A DNA stretch of 64,000 nucleotides, from assembly GCA_035998445.1 (NCBI GenBank), contig DASYHQ010000056.1, positions 20,460 to 84,459 on the forward strand, given 5' to 3'. Source of the DNA: Tepidisphaeraceae bacterium (GTDB lineage Bacteria > Planctomycetota > Phycisphaerae > Tepidisphaerales > Tepidisphaeraceae). A program made the position numbers and the translations under genes. Positions 24,946 through 34,603 of this stretch are shown here, in pieces. The first letter of the stretch is position 1. Each line of letters opens with the position of its first letter. The notes beneath the pieces were generated by a model, which was not told the DNA's origin, did no database searches, and saw only the letters and a program-made list of their open reading frames with translations.

Positions 24946-25176
24946 AAGGTCCTCCAAGGGAGTTTGAGGGTTTCGTTCGTCCTGTTCCCAATAGGCTATG
25001 TCGCTCGGGCAGATCTGGGCAACGGGAAATCCCGTAAATTGCGGAAATGGAGTCCTGGCAGCGGACACATGTAGGATTCGCCGCGGAGACCGTGAAATAC
25101 GCGGAGACAGAGGAGAAGGCGGAGATCTTGCCTCCCTGTCGAGGCACAGGCATTGAGCGGCTCTGTTGAAAAGAGG

Positions 25177-25278
25177 GTTGAACGCCAAGACGCCAAGGAC
25201 GCCAAGCGAAGAAGCGCGAAGAGAATCCTCTTCTCTCTTCTTTCCTACCTTGGCGTTCTTAGCGTCTTGGCGTTCAAC
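25177..25278. repeat. ~100-bp palindrome with CGCCAAGA repeats in its arms
   Basis: Left arm GTTGAACGCCAAGACGCC then AAGGACGCCAAG; right arm CTTGGCGTTCTTAGCGTC then TTGGCGTTCAAC. The loop is a purine/pyrimidine run (AAGAAGCGCGAAGAG / CTCTTCTCTCTTC) that itself can pair. Confidence 0.8.
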
Positions 25279-25365
25279 GACGAATGTTTTCCACAGAGCG
25301 CGTTGAGCCCATCATGCTGAGAGATTTCTCATTTCATCTGTAGCGGGCGCAGGAAACGTTGTTTT

Positions 25366-25457
25366 CCCGAAGAGAGCGGTAGCGACCTGACCCATCTCGA
25401 CAGGACGAGCACTTATCCTCATGCCGATCCCTCAGGTCGCTACCGCTCCCGTTCGGG
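25366..25457. repeat. Family D palindrome (CGACCTGA core)
   Basis: Arms CCCGAAGAGAGCGGTAGCG and the complement ending GCTCCCGTTCGGG around CCTGA/TCAGG, with a ~40-base loop. It shares its core with the inner part of the 184-bp element at 8112-8295 but lacks the TAGCGGACAAAACC ends. Confidence 0.8.
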
Positions 25458-25718
25458 ATGACAGTGCCTTGATCCCCGACGAATGAAGTGAAAGTGCTCT
25501 GGGTGCGGGTGATTTCGTTCTTCCCGAGTCGACAGCCGCTCAAAATCACCCTCACCTAGCCTCTCCCGAAGCATGCGGGAGAGGGACCGGAGCGGTGTCG
25601 CCCAACGGCTGGACGTCGAAGCGCCTCCACCTTCTCCACCCCTCTCCGCGTCCTCCGCATCTCCGCGGTTCGTGTTCTCCCAACCCCGGTGGACGATCGG
25701 CGTGCCTGCGCAACAGAA

Positions 25719-28109
25719 CTAGTCACTGACCGGCGTGGGGCGCAGGTGCTGATGGATGGTTTCCACCAGCTTCGCGGGATCGAGCGGCTTGGTGAGAAAG
25801 TCGGAACAACCGGCCGCCAGGCAGGCGGCGCGGTCGGAATCGCGGGCGTGGGCGGTGAGCGCGATGATCGCCGTGCGCACGCCGGCGGCGCGCAGTTGCG
25901 CGGTGGCTTGGTAGCCGTCAACGCCGGGCATCTGCATGTCCATCAGCACGAGGTCGAACGGTTCGACCGACGCCGCGGCGGCGTTGAACGCGTCGATCGC
26001 AGCAGCGCCGTCCCCCACCGCCGTCACCGTGGCGCCGAGCCGCTGGAGGATCATCTTGAACATCAACTGGTTGGCCGGCACGTCCTCGGCCAGCAGGAGG
26101 CGCAGGCCCTTCAGGTCTTGCTGTACCTGCGGCGCGGCCGTCGCGCAGGGCATGGGATCGGTCATCATCGCCACGCCGTTCAGTGAACCGGGATCGATCG
26201 TGACGCTGAAGGTCGATCCCCGGCCGGCCTCGCTGGTAACGGTGATGTCACCCCCGAGCATGCGCGCCAGTCGCTGCGAGATCGCCAGCCCCAGCCCGGT
26301 GCCCTCGTAGCGGCGCGACGGCGAGGTATCGACCTGCCCGAACCGCTGGAACAGGCCATCGATCTGCACGGGCGTCATGCCGATGCCGGTGTCGGTCACG
26401 TCAAACCGCAACTGCGAAGGTAGTGACGACGGCGCGTCCTCACCGTCATTGGACGACTGCCCGGCGGGCGACTGCACAGTGGGCGACGGCTCTGTGGGCG
26501 GTGTTGCGGCAGGTGACGATGTGAGGCGCACGCGCAGCGTGATGCCGCCAACCTCGGTGAACTTGATCGCGTTGCCGACCAGGTTGATCAGGATCTGCCG
26601 CAGGCGCATCGGGTCGGACTGGATGAACCGGGGCACGGGCGCGTCGCACGCGACCGTGAGCGACAGCCCCTTCTCGGCCGCGCGCGGGTGCAGTTCGGAG
26701 ACGACCTCGTCCAGCGTGCGGGCGACGTCGACGTCGCCCATGCGGATCGTCAGCCGGCCGGCCTCGATGCTGGCCAGGTCCAGCACCTCGTTGATGATCG
26801 ACAGCAGGTGCCGCGCGCTGCGATGGATGACGCCGAGGTGCTGCTGCCGTTTGCTTGCCGGCAGTTCGGGGTCGGACAGCACGTCGGCGTAGCCGAGGAT
26901 GGTCGTCAGCGGCGTGCGCAGCTCGTGGGACATATTGGCCAGGAACTCGTCCTTGGCGCGGCTGTGGGCGTAGGCGGTCTCGCGGGCGGCGCGCAGTTCG
27001 GTGTTGCTCTTGCGCAGCTGCTGCGTGCGCTGCGCAACGCGGTCCTCGATCGTGCGGTAGGCCTTCTGCAGGTTGGCGGCCATGCGGTTAAACGCGCTGG
27101 CGAGCGTGCCGATCTCGTCGCGGCGCCCCTCGGCGACGGGGACGTCCCAGCGGCCCTCGGCGAGCGCTACGGCGGCGTTGGCGATGTTCAGCACCGGGCG
27201 CGTCACCCGCGTCGCCAGCACCCAGGTGAGCGCCGCCACCGTCGCGCTGGCCAGCACCGCCGCGATCAGCCCGAACATGCGGATGCGGTTGCCCGCCGCC
27301 AGCACCTCGTCCTCGCGCTGCATGCTGACCACGCCCCACCCGTTGCTCGCGCGGGCCGCCTGCGACAGCCATCGCACGCCCTGCGAATCGGTAAAGGCCA
27401 GCGCGCCGTCGCGCTGCGTTTCCAGCATGGCGGCAACGGGTGGAAACTCGGCGTAGTCGGTCAGTTGGTCCTGCGGCGCCAGTTGCGGGTGCGCGACCAG
27501 CAGGCCTTGGTCGTCGACGACGAACGAGTACCCGGTCTCGCCGACCGTCGCCGTCCCCACCTGCTGGCCGAGGCGCTCGAGCGACACGCCGATCACCGCA
27601 ACGCCGACCACCTGCCCCTGGGCGTTGCGGATCGGCGCGGCGAGCGTCATGCCTGGCAGATCGGTCGTGCGGCTGATCACCGCCTGGCGCGTCACCCGGT
27701 TGCCCTCGGCGGCGCCGCGGAACCAGGCGCGGTCGTGGTAGTTGCGCGGCGACAGGTCGTCGGCGCGCACGAAGTCGCGCCCGTTCAGGTCGACGATCGC
27801 GATCAGGTAGAACCAGCTGTAGACCCGCTTCACGCGCAACAGCACCGACCGCTGCTGCTCGGGGTCCATCGTCATGATGGCCGGGTTGGACGCCAGCATC
27901 TGCAGCACGCTGATGGTCGCCTCGTCCCACATCTCCACGTTTTCCGACAATCGCTGGGCCACCTGGGCCAGTTCGGCGTGGGCCTTGTCGCGCAGCGTGC
28001 GACCGGCGAGCCAGCTCGGTACCAGGATGCCCGCCGCCATCACCGGCACCGTCGCCAGCAGGATGAGCGCCACAAGGCGGGACCGAAGGCTGATGGGCGT
28101 GAACGTCAT
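25719..28109 (-). CDS. Membrane hybrid sensor histidine kinase (dCache-HAMP-HisKA-HATPase-REC)
   Basis: 796 residues. TM1 ~10-33, an extracytoplasmic dCache-like sensor ~36-275 ([56 protein letters not shown]), TM2 ~279-299 and HAMP ~300-352. HisKA has His395 in SHELRTP; the HATPase includes [16 protein letters not shown] and [13 protein letters not shown] Ser/Thr/Pro-rich insert (~553-580) interrupts the ATPase region. The C-terminal receiver (~668-790) keeps [11 protein letters not shown] with the phospho-Asp and the TKPLD lysine. dCache domains bind small ligands such as amino acids or carboxylates; the ligand is unknown. No partner regulator is adjacent. Confidence 0.95.
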   Translation of the reverse strand: MTFTPISLRSRLVALILLATVPVMAAGILVPSWLAGRTLRDKAHAELAQVAQRLSENVEMWDEATISVLQMLASNPAIMTMDPEQQRSVLLRVKRVYSWFYLIAIVDLNGRDFVRADDLSPRNYHDRAWFRGAAEGNRVTRQAVISRTTDLPGMTLAAPIRNAQGQVVGVAVIGVSLERLGQQVGTATVGETGYSFVVDDQGLLVAHPQLAPQDQLTDYAEFPPVAAMLETQRDGALAFTDSQGVRWLSQAARASNGWGVVSMQREDEVLAAGNRIRMFGLIAAVLASATVAALTWVLATRVTRPVLNIANAAVALAEGRWDVPVAEGRRDEIGTLASAFNRMAANLQKAYRTIEDRVAQRTQQLRKSNTELRAARETAYAHSRAKDEFLANMSHELRTPLTTILGYADVLSDPELPASKRQQHLGVIHRSARHLLSIINEVLDLASIEAGRLTIRMGDVDVARTLDEVVSELHPRAAEKGLSLTVACDAPVPRFIQSDPMRLRQILINLVGNAIKFTEVGGITLRVRLTSSPAATPPTEPSPTVQSPAGQSSNDGEDAPSSLPSQLRFDVTDTGIGMTPVQIDGLFQRFGQVDTSPSRRYEGTGLGLAISQRLARMLGGDITVTSEAGRGSTFSVTIDPGSLNGVAMMTDPMPCATAAPQVQQDLKGLRLLLAEDVPANQLMFKMILQRLGATVTAVGDGAAAIDAFNAAAASVEPFDLVLMDMQMPGVDGYQATAQLRAAGVRTAIIALTAHARDSDRAACLAAGCSDFLTKPLDPAKLVETIHQHLRPTPVSD

Positions 28110-28208
28110 GATTGAAGGCCGTGGACGGTGCGGGGGTTACGGCGTCCCATTGTACATCGGATGAGCCGAATGCCGCAGGTGAATCGGCGGAGGTTAAATG
28201 CAGGATTG

Positions 28209-28494
28209 AACCGCGGAGGACGCGGAGATGGAGGGAGGAGAAAGATCGCAATTTGAACATCAATACGAGGCGCCCTGCTCTGGTCCCCTCTCCCGCGTAC
28301 TCGCGGGGGAGGGTTAGGGAGGGGGCCGCTTTTGGACAGGTCCACGATCAGTCCCCCTCCCTAGCCCTCCCCCGGAGTACCGGGAGAGGGGACCGGAGGG
28401 CAACGCGTTTGCTCGAGCGTGCGTCGCGTACGGTGATTACCCCTCACTCCGCCTCTTCTCCCTCCATCTCCGCGTCCTCCGCGCCTCCGCGGTT
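28209..28494. repeat. Nested composite palindrome (family E outside, family F inside)
   Basis: Outer arms CCGCGGAGGACGCGGAGATG ... and the complement ending CCTCCGCGG at 28494. Within them is a second inverted repeat (about 28283-28325 and 28351-28392) built from CCTCTCCCGCGTACTCGCGG and CTCCCCCGGAGTACCGGGAG units. The 286-bp block can fold as a hairpin within a hairpin. It occupies most of the space between the divergent starts of the histidine kinase and UbiA genes. Confidence 0.75.
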
Positions 28495-28581
28495 ATCCGA
28501 ACGTTGCGTCCAGAGGCCTTGGTCAATGGGCCTGCGTGCTCCGTTGGTCGTTGGCCGTCGCGCGGCTATCATCGGCGGCGC

Positions 28582-29577
28582 GTGTTGTCCCAACTGTCTC
28601 ACAAGCTCTTGCCGTTGCTTCAGCTGACGCGCATGGCGTTGGTCTTCACCGCCATCGCGGACGCGGCCTGTTCGTTTCTGCTGTTGCATCGGTTTCACCT
28701 CGATACGCTGCCGTGGCGCGAGCTGGCGTGCGTGGTGGGGATTTCGGTCGGGTTGTACGGGTTCGGGATGAGCCTGAACGACATCATCGACCGCCGGCGC
28801 GACGGCACGGTGGCGCCGCACCGGCCGCTACCGAGCAACCGCATGGGATTGACGACCGCCCACCTCGTGTGCGGCGGGCTCTTCACGCTGGCGATCGCGT
28901 CGGCGGCGGCGTACTCGCAGTTCACCGGGATCTGGCTCAGCCTGGGCCTGGCCATCTGGACCGGTCTGCTGATCTACTTCTACGACGTGGCCGGTAAGTA
29001 TCTTGTTGCACCGGGGTTGCTGAGCCTTGGGTTGATCCGGTTCTTCCACTGCCTGATTCCGGCGCCGCAACTGCCGGTGTTGTGGCATCCGTTGCTGTTG
29101 CTGAACCACGTCGCGGTGCTGTCGGCGATCGCGTATCACTTGGAAGAAAAGCGGCCGGCCCTGACGCGGGCGCACTGGTGGACCGCGTTGGGCGGCCTTG
29201 CGGTGCTGAACGTCGCGGTGATCGCGCTCGTCGCCACCCGCCGGGCCGAGCGGTTTGGGAGCTGGATGGGGGCCTTGAACCTGACACCGGGGCTGCTCAT
29301 ACCCGCCGGCGCCGTGGTCGCGTTCGGTCTGCTGGCGGTTTGGACGGTTCGGCGTTGCGCGACGGGTCGTGAGGCGGGGCAGCAACTGATGCTGTACGGC
29401 CTGCTCTGGCTGATCGTCTACGACGCCGCGTTTACCGGCGCGTACGTCAGCTGGCAGGCCGCGATTGCGATCGCGCTGTTGCTGCCGGTGGCGTACCTGT
29501 CGGTGCAACTAATGCGCTGGTGGTCGGCCGTCGTCGCGATCAGCCAGCGTCCGGCGTACAAGCGGGCCGAAAGCTAG
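28582..29577 (+). CDS. UbiA-family prenyltransferase
   Basis: 331-residue integral membrane protein with about nine hydrophobic spans. The first Asp-rich motif NDIIDRRRDGTVAPHRPLPS is the UbiA signature that binds the prenyl diphosphate through magnesium. The second motif is only partly seen (YFYDVAGKYL), which fits the more divergent UbiA branches (SCO1/2-like, digeranylgeranyl or 4-hydroxybenzoate types cannot be separated). Start taken at GTG (VLSQLSHKLLPLLQ); no strong ribosome site is visible and a downstream start is possible. Product could be a quinone, heme or lipid precursor. No pathway partner is adjacent. Confidence 0.85.
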   Translation: MLSQLSHKLLPLLQLTRMALVFTAIADAACSFLLLHRFHLDTLPWRELACVVGISVGLYGFGMSLNDIIDRRRDGTVAPHRPLPSNRMGLTTAHLVCGGLFTLAIASAAAYSQFTGIWLSLGLAIWTGLLIYFYDVAGKYLVAPGLLSLGLIRFFHCLIPAPQLPVLWHPLLLLNHVAVLSAIAYHLEEKRPALTRAHWWTALGGLAVLNVAVIALVATRRAERFGSWMGALNLTPGLLIPAGAVVAFGLLAVWTVRRCATGREAGQQLMLYGLLWLIVYDAAFTGAYVSWQAAIAIALLLPVAYLSVQLMRWWSAVVAISQRPAYKRAES

Positions 29578-29732
29578 GGAAGTGGACTTTCGGCATGTTT
29601 GCTGAAGCCCATCCTGCCTGCGTACGGCGTGGGCAATCTCCGTCTCACTTGCCTACGATTAGTGTTGTGCGTCCGGCCCGCGCGCGGGTACGATGAACGC
29701 CCCGTTTTTCGCACCCTGAGGAGTAATCACCG

Positions 29733-31001
29733 ATGTCCACCGCCGCCTCCCCCACCGCCGGGTTGCCGACCAGCAGCGTAACGGCCCACCAGGGCAACGT
29801 CACCGATGCCGTCAGCGCACCGGCCAACCCCAGCAGTGGCACGCAGCCGGCCGACGGCGCGTCGGCTGAGGGGTCGTCCACGATTCACGTTGAGGAACGC
29901 AAGCTCTCCCTGCACGACTTCCTGAAGACCGCCGTGAAGATCGGCGGTTCGGATATCCACCTGCAGGCCAGCAGCGTCCCGATGATCCGCGTCGACGGCC
30001 ACGCCAAGTTTTTGGACGTGCCCAAGCTCACCGACGAGGTCATAACCGAGTACGTCGACCAGATCCTCAACGCGCAGGGCGAGCCCAAGGAGAAGCGCGA
30101 CCTGCTGGAACACAAGGGCAGCGTCGACGTGGCCTACAGCTTGGGCATCGGCCAGCCTCGCTTCCGTACGAACATCTTCCACAGCCGCCAGCAGTACGCG
30201 ATCGTCATGCGTCGCATCGTGACGAAGATCCCGAACTTCGAAGAGCTGAACCTGCCGCCGCAGATCGAGACGATGTCCGACTACCGCCGCGGCATCGTGA
30301 TCGTGTCGGGCACGACCGGTTCGGGTAAGTCGACCTCGCTGGCGGCCGTCATCGGCAAGATCAACCGGACGCGCAACGAACGCATCATCACGGTTGAGGA
30401 CCCGATCGAGTTCGAGCACCAGAACGCCAAGTCGCTGGTGAGCCAGGTGGAGGTGGGCCAGGATTCGGAAAGCTTCGATTACGCGCTCCGCGCCATGATG
30501 CGTCAGGACCCGGACGTGATCCTGATCGGTGAAATTCGCGACAGCTTCTCGCTGACGACCGCCCTTCGCGCCGCCGACACGGGCCACTTGGTCTTCACGA
30601 CGATCCACGCGACGAACGCCCCGATGACGATCGGCCGCATCAGCTCGCTGTTCATCCCCGAACAGCGCGAGCTGCAGCAGGAACAGCTGGCGATGAACCT
30701 GAACGCGGTGGTCTGTCAGCGCCTGGCCAAGCGGCGCGACGGCAAGGGCCGCGTGCCGGTGAACGAGATCATGATGGCCACGCCGCTCGTGCGCAAATAC
30801 ATCCTGGAAGGCGAGTTCGACAAGCTCAAGGGCTGCGTGGGCAACCGCGAGAGCGGCAGCCAGAGCTTCGACCAGCACCTGACCGAGCTGTTCCACAAGC
30901 AAATCATCGACGTCGGCGAAGCCACCCGCCTGGCCAGCAACGTCGACGCGCTGAAGCTGGCCCTCCGCGGCATTAGCAACAGCGATACGCGCTTGCGATA
31001 G
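29733..31001 (+). CDS. pilT: PilT-like type IV pilus retraction ATPase
   Basis: 422 residues with GAGGAG before the start. The first ~50 residues are a Ser/Ala/Pro-rich extension not usual in PilT. Then HDFLKTAVKIGGSDIHLQAS (PilT N-domain), Walker A SGTTGSGKS at 192-200, the Asp box ITVEDPIEFEH, Walker B DPDVILIGEIRD, and the His box TTALRAADTGHLVFTTIHAT are all intact. GRVPVNEIMMATPLVRKYI matches the C-terminal end of PilT. Hexameric cytoplasmic motor that disassembles pili for twitching. No pilus genes adjoin it, and the pseudopilins of this window are 11-15 kb away. Confidence 0.93.
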   Translation: MSTAASPTAGLPTSSVTAHQGNVTDAVSAPANPSSGTQPADGASAEGSSTIHVEERKLSLHDFLKTAVKIGGSDIHLQASSVPMIRVDGHAKFLDVPKLTDEVITEYVDQILNAQGEPKEKRDLLEHKGSVDVAYSLGIGQPRFRTNIFHSRQQYAIVMRRIVTKIPNFEELNLPPQIETMSDYRRGIVIVSGTTGSGKSTSLAAVIGKINRTRNERIITVEDPIEFEHQNAKSLVSQVEVGQDSESFDYALRAMMRQDPDVILIGEIRDSFSLTTALRAADTGHLVFTTIHATNAPMTIGRISSLFIPEQRELQQEQLAMNLNAVVCQRLAKRRDGKGRVPVNEIMMATPLVRKYILEGEFDKLKGCVGNRESGSQSFDQHLTELFHKQIIDVGEATRLASNVDALKLALRGISNSDTRLR

Positions 31002-31041
31002 CTGCCTGGAGCGTGCTGCAATAGGCACGCGGGCTAACCGT

Positions 31042-31113
31042 AATGACAAGGGCCTCTGAACCGAAGGAAGCTTTCCCTTGAAAGCTTCTTGCGGTTCAGA
31101 GGCCCTTGTCATT
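31042..31113. terminator. 72-bp hairpin after the pilT-like gene
   Basis: Long stem AATGACAAGGGCCTCTGAAC pairing with GTTCAGAGGCCCTTGTCATT, with an inner GAAAGC/GCTTTC part. It begins 40 bases after the stop. There is no T tract, so it may be a terminator, an attenuating RNA hairpin, or another palindromic element. Confidence 0.5.
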
Positions 31114-31325
31114 GAAGGCGCGCAGAACGTCGATCTCACCTGGGTTTGCTGCCGAAGTATCACCGCCGAAGTCGTGAGCGCCGGTGCAGCAGCGTCATAA
31201 CCCGCACATTTGAATTCGAAGGTACGCGCGCGCGACAGAAGATATTTTAGGAACGGGTTTTATTGTTGAACCTGCTGGACAGCCGATGAAGATGGCTCAG
31301 CCCCCTTGCAGGAGAGACCTTCTCG

Positions 31326-34229
31326 ATGGATTTTCGTCGTAGCCCCAAGCGTCGTACCGCCCGCCCGACCACCGTCAACATGATCGAACAGCTGGAGCGG
31401 CGCACGCTGATGTGTTCCGACCTGCACGACGCCTACCAGTTGCCCGCCACACATTTCAACGTGAATGGCGCAGTGCTGGCCGCGTCGGCGACCGCGACCG
31501 CCGTCGCGGCGGTGGAGTCGCGCGATATTGGGAACGTCGGCGCAGCGGGGAGCACGTCGGAGTCGAACGGCACCTACACGATCGCCGGCAGTGGCCACGA
31601 CATCTGGGGAAACAACGACGGCCTCCGCTTGACATCGCAATCGCTCACCGGTGATGGCTCGATCGTCGCCCGCGTCACCAGTCAGCAGAACACCGACCCC
31701 TGGGCGCGCTCCGGCATCATGATGCGCGAGTCGCTCGCCTCGAACAGCAAGTTCACGATGGTCGCCGTCACACCGAGTAACGGCACCTTCTTCAGCGGGC
31801 GAGGCTCGACCGGTGGCTACGCTTGGCGCAGCGCCAACCCGTCCTACGCCAACCCGCTGTGGTTGAAGCTGACGCGGGCCGGGAACACGTTCATCGGCTA
31901 CCGCTCGACCAACGGCACCTCGTGGACCGAATCGGGCCGGACGACGATCAGCATGAGCGCGACGATCCACGTCGGCCTGGCCGTCAGCAGCCACAAGGTA
32001 GGCACGCTGTCGGTCGCCAGGTTCGACAACGTCCAGTTCCCCACCCCGCTGCCGGGCGACACCGAGAGCGCCCCGACCGCCCCGTCGCAGCTATCGGCAC
32101 GGCCCGATGCAACGCCGAGCGTCAGCCTGACCTGGACCGACAACTCGTCGAACGAGACGCTGTTCCGCATCCAACGCAGCACCAACGGCGGCTCGACCTG
32201 GTTCGACCTGGCCACCACGGGCCCCAACGCCACCAGCTACAACCATAGTTCCGTGCTGCCCGGTCAGTCCTACGCCTACCGCGTGCGTGCCGAGGGCACC
32301 GCCGGCGTCTCGAATTACAGCGCGATGGTCAGCGGCACGATCCCACAGCCCAACCTCGGCGACTGGACGAGCGGCGACATCGGCAACGTTGGAGCGGGTG
32401 GCGGCAATGCCGTGGCCAACGGTGTGCACAGCGTCGCCGGCAGTGGTCACGACATCTGGGGCAACAACGACGCGTTCCGCTTCGTCCACCAGCAACTGAC
32501 CGGCGACGGGTCGATCGTCGCCCGCGTCACCAGCCAGCAGAACACCGACCCCTGGGCGCGCTCCGGCATCATGATCCGCGAGTCGCTTGCGTCGAACAGC
32601 AAGTTCACCATGGCCGCGGTTACGCCAAGCAACGGCACGTTCTTCAGTGCGCGCAATTCGACCGGCGGCTACGCCTGGCGCAGCGCCAACCCGTCTTACG
32701 CGCTCCCGCTGTGGTTGAAACTGACGCGCACGGGCGACACGGTCGTGGGGTACCGTTCGACCAACGGCACCACCTGGACCGAGACCGGCCGCACGACGAT
32801 CAGCATGAACCGCACGGTCTACGTCGGCCTGGCCACCACCAGCCACCGCACCGGCACGCTCTCGACCGCGAAGTTCGACAACGTCGCCGTGGACAACGAC
32901 ACCACGGTCCCGACACCCGGCGGCTTCACGCCGTTGTTCAACGGTCAGAACCTCAGCGGCTTCTACACCTGGACGCCCTCGCAGGGAAAGAACAACGACA
33001 CCGCCGGCTATTTTGAGGTCGAGAACGGCATGATCCACGTGCTGGGCATTCCCAACACGGGCGCGCAGCAGGAGTTCGGCTACCTCTCGACCAACGCGTC
33101 GTACGCGAACTATCACCTGCGGTTCCAGTACAAGTGGGGCGTGACCAAGTTTGCCCCCCGCGCCGGCAGCAGCACGCCGCGCGACTCGGGCGTGCTGTAC
33201 CACGTCAACGGGCCCGACCAGCTGTGGCCCCTGTCGGTGGAAACGCAGGTACAGGAAGGCGACACCGGCGACTTCTGGATGCTGGGCACGGGCGGCAGGG
33301 AGACGACGATCGACACGACGATCGTCAACGGGTCGTATCCGAAGAAGTACGCCGTCGGTGGCGTCGCGGCATCGCAGCGTGGCGGGCGAGTCGTGAAGGG
33401 CACGACGGCCGAATCGCTGACCGACTGGAACACCGTCGAGGTGATCGCCGACGGCAACGTGCTGACGGTGATGGTCAACGGCGTCGTCGTGAACCGCGCG
33501 ACCAACGTGCGCATGCCCGACCCGAACGACCCGACGAAGACCATCTCCCTCACCAGTGGCCGGATCGCCTTCCAGGCCGAGGGCGCCGAGGTCTGGTATC
33601 GCAACATCGAGATCCGCAACCTCGGTTCGACTCCCGCGCCCGCCGGCGCCACCGTGCTGCTGAGCGGCAGCACCGGCACCGGCAAGTTCGAGAAGCGCAG
33701 CGGAGGCGGCGCCGTCGGCTGGACCTACACCGGTGGCGCAATGACGGTCGCCAGCGGCACTGGCGACATCCGCACGAAGGACCGCTTCGCCGATTACAAG
33801 CTGCACATCGAGTTCAAGACCAATCCCAAGCCCCACAACGTCGCCGAGCAGGACCGCGGCAACAGTGGCATCGCGCTGGCGGGCAGCTACGAGCTTCAGG
33901 TGCTCGACTCGTACGAGCGCGCCCTTGCCGACACGAACGACCTGGGCGCGATCTACGGCGTGAAGAACGCCGCGGTCAACGCCGCCCTTCCCGCCGGGGT
34001 GTGGCAGGCCTACGACATCGACTTCACCAATGCCCGCTGGAACGGCAGCACGAAGATCGCCAACGCGCGCGTCACCGTGCGTCTCAACGGTGTCCTGATT
34101 CACGACAACGTCGAGATTCCCACGAGCACCCTGACGTTCGAAAGCGAAACGCCCGGCCTGCGCCCGATCATCCTGCAGGACCACGCCAACGCCGTTCAAT
34201 ACCGTAACATCTGGCTTATCAACGGCTAA
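31326..34229 (+). CDS. Giant exported protein with duplicated DUF1349-like domains, FnIII and two DUF1080 domains
   Basis: 967 residues; GGAG upstream. N-terminal VNMIEQLERRTLM is the planctomycete surface-protein motif, found instead of a classical signal peptide. Residues ~66-240 and ~350-530 are a near-copy pair (GSGHDIWGNND..., RVTSQQNTDPWARSGIM.RE, TPSNGTFFS, YRSTNGT.WTE.GRTTISM), a concanavalin-like DUF1349 type. FnIII lies between them (~258-345). The C-terminal half has two 3-keto-disaccharide hydrolase (DUF1080)-like domains: GGFTPLFNGQNLSGFYTW and the region opening TVLLSGSTGTGKFEKR. It probably binds or cleaves glycans at the surface. Confidence 0.88.
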   Translation: MDFRRSPKRRTARPTTVNMIEQLERRTLMCSDLHDAYQLPATHFNVNGAVLAASATATAVAAVESRDIGNVGAAGSTSESNGTYTIAGSGHDIWGNNDGLRLTSQSLTGDGSIVARVTSQQNTDPWARSGIMMRESLASNSKFTMVAVTPSNGTFFSGRGSTGGYAWRSANPSYANPLWLKLTRAGNTFIGYRSTNGTSWTESGRTTISMSATIHVGLAVSSHKVGTLSVARFDNVQFPTPLPGDTESAPTAPSQLSARPDATPSVSLTWTDNSSNETLFRIQRSTNGGSTWFDLATTGPNATSYNHSSVLPGQSYAYRVRAEGTAGVSNYSAMVSGTIPQPNLGDWTSGDIGNVGAGGGNAVANGVHSVAGSGHDIWGNNDAFRFVHQQLTGDGSIVARVTSQQNTDPWARSGIMIRESLASNSKFTMAAVTPSNGTFFSARNSTGGYAWRSANPSYALPLWLKLTRTGDTVVGYRSTNGTTWTETGRTTISMNRTVYVGLATTSHRTGTLSTAKFDNVAVDNDTTVPTPGGFTPLFNGQNLSGFYTWTPSQGKNNDTAGYFEVENGMIHVLGIPNTGAQQEFGYLSTNASYANYHLRFQYKWGVTKFAPRAGSSTPRDSGVLYHVNGPDQLWPLSVETQVQEGDTGDFWMLGTGGRETTIDTTIVNGSYPKKYAVGGVAASQRGGRVVKGTTAESLTDWNTVEVIADGNVLTVMVNGVVVNRATNVRMPDPNDPTKTISLTSGRIAFQAEGAEVWYRNIEIRNLGSTPAPAGATVLLSGSTGTGKFEKRSGGGAVGWTYTGGAMTVASGTGDIRTKDRFADYKLHIEFKTNPKPHNVAEQDRGNSGIALAGSYELQVLDSYERALADTNDLGAIYGVKNAAVNAALPAGVWQAYDIDFTNARWNGSTKIANARVTVRLNGVLIHDNVEIPTSTLTFESETPGLRPIILQDHANAVQYRNIWLING

Positions 34230-34382
34230 CGAGCGATAGGCCTATGGCTCTCGAATGGTTTAGCCAGAAATGAAAACTTCCGAAACCCCTTCCCTCCCCC
34301 ATCCGTACTGGTACAATGGGAAGCCCTTCGCGACGGATCAGTCCGTCGAATAGAAGGCTGAACGGTCGAGTCGGCCTTTCTC

Positions 34383-34576
34383 CCGATTCGATCAAGAGTC
34401 TCTTACTCGCGGTGCCACCCGAGCGTCTCCTGCGGCCTTTTTGGCCGTAAGCCACGCTCCCGAGGGTCGCGGGAAGAACAGACTGCCGAGCGATTCACGC
34501 TTGCCACCGGCTGGGCCTTCCGCCCCGTCGTGTCATGCCGTGGCCGTCCCGCCGCCTGCTTTTCCCCGTTCTCCCT
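34383..34576 (-). promoter_or_regulatory. T-box-like RNA signature on the minus strand (orphan)
   Basis: At 34408-34420 the minus strand reads GGGTGGCACCGCG, the T-box antiterminator consensus (AGGGTGGNACCGCG without its first A). Flanking CTCG/CGAG can pair around the bulge as the antiterminator requires. Upstream on that strand, GAGCGT...ACGCTC encloses GGCC-AAAAA-GGCC, a stem-III-like hairpin, and GGGAGAAC pairs with GTTCTTCCC about 95 bases apart, as the base of stem I could. No minus-strand gene follows: the strand runs into the end of the plus gene at 34229. It could be a relic, an antisense regulator or coincidence. A possible plus-strand -10 box, TACAAT, lies at 34312-34317. Confidence 0.35.
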
Positions 34577-34603
34577 CATCACCGCTGAAAAGGTTGGCCG
34601 AAC

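Larger units (their letters stand above)
24946..25718. other. Gene-free region with three palindromic elements
   Basis: Contains an ~100-bp near-perfect palindrome at 25177-25278 (arms GTTGAACGCCAAGACGCC and its complement), a family D hairpin at 25366-25457, and a family F hairpin near 25550-25592. Fragments of family E (CCGCGGAGACCGTGAAATAC near 25077; CTCCGCGTCCTCCGCATCTC near 25645) lie at the two edges as an inverted pair. No gene is supported. Confidence 0.7.

Noticed and set aside
26688..28115. 475-codon plus-strand frame opposite the hybrid histidine kinase
   Set aside because: Antisense shadow; Arg/His/Ala-rich without domains, while the minus frame has all kinase motifs.
32091..34199. 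702-codon minus-strand frame opposite the DUF1349/DUF1080 protein
   Set aside because: Shadow frame; no signal peptide, no recognisable domain, and the plus frame is clearly real.
34312..34317. TACAAT as a firm -10 promoter for the oxidoreductase gene
   Set aside because: No matching -35 at 17 bases; a single hexamer in AT-poor DNA is too weak to annotate as a promoter.
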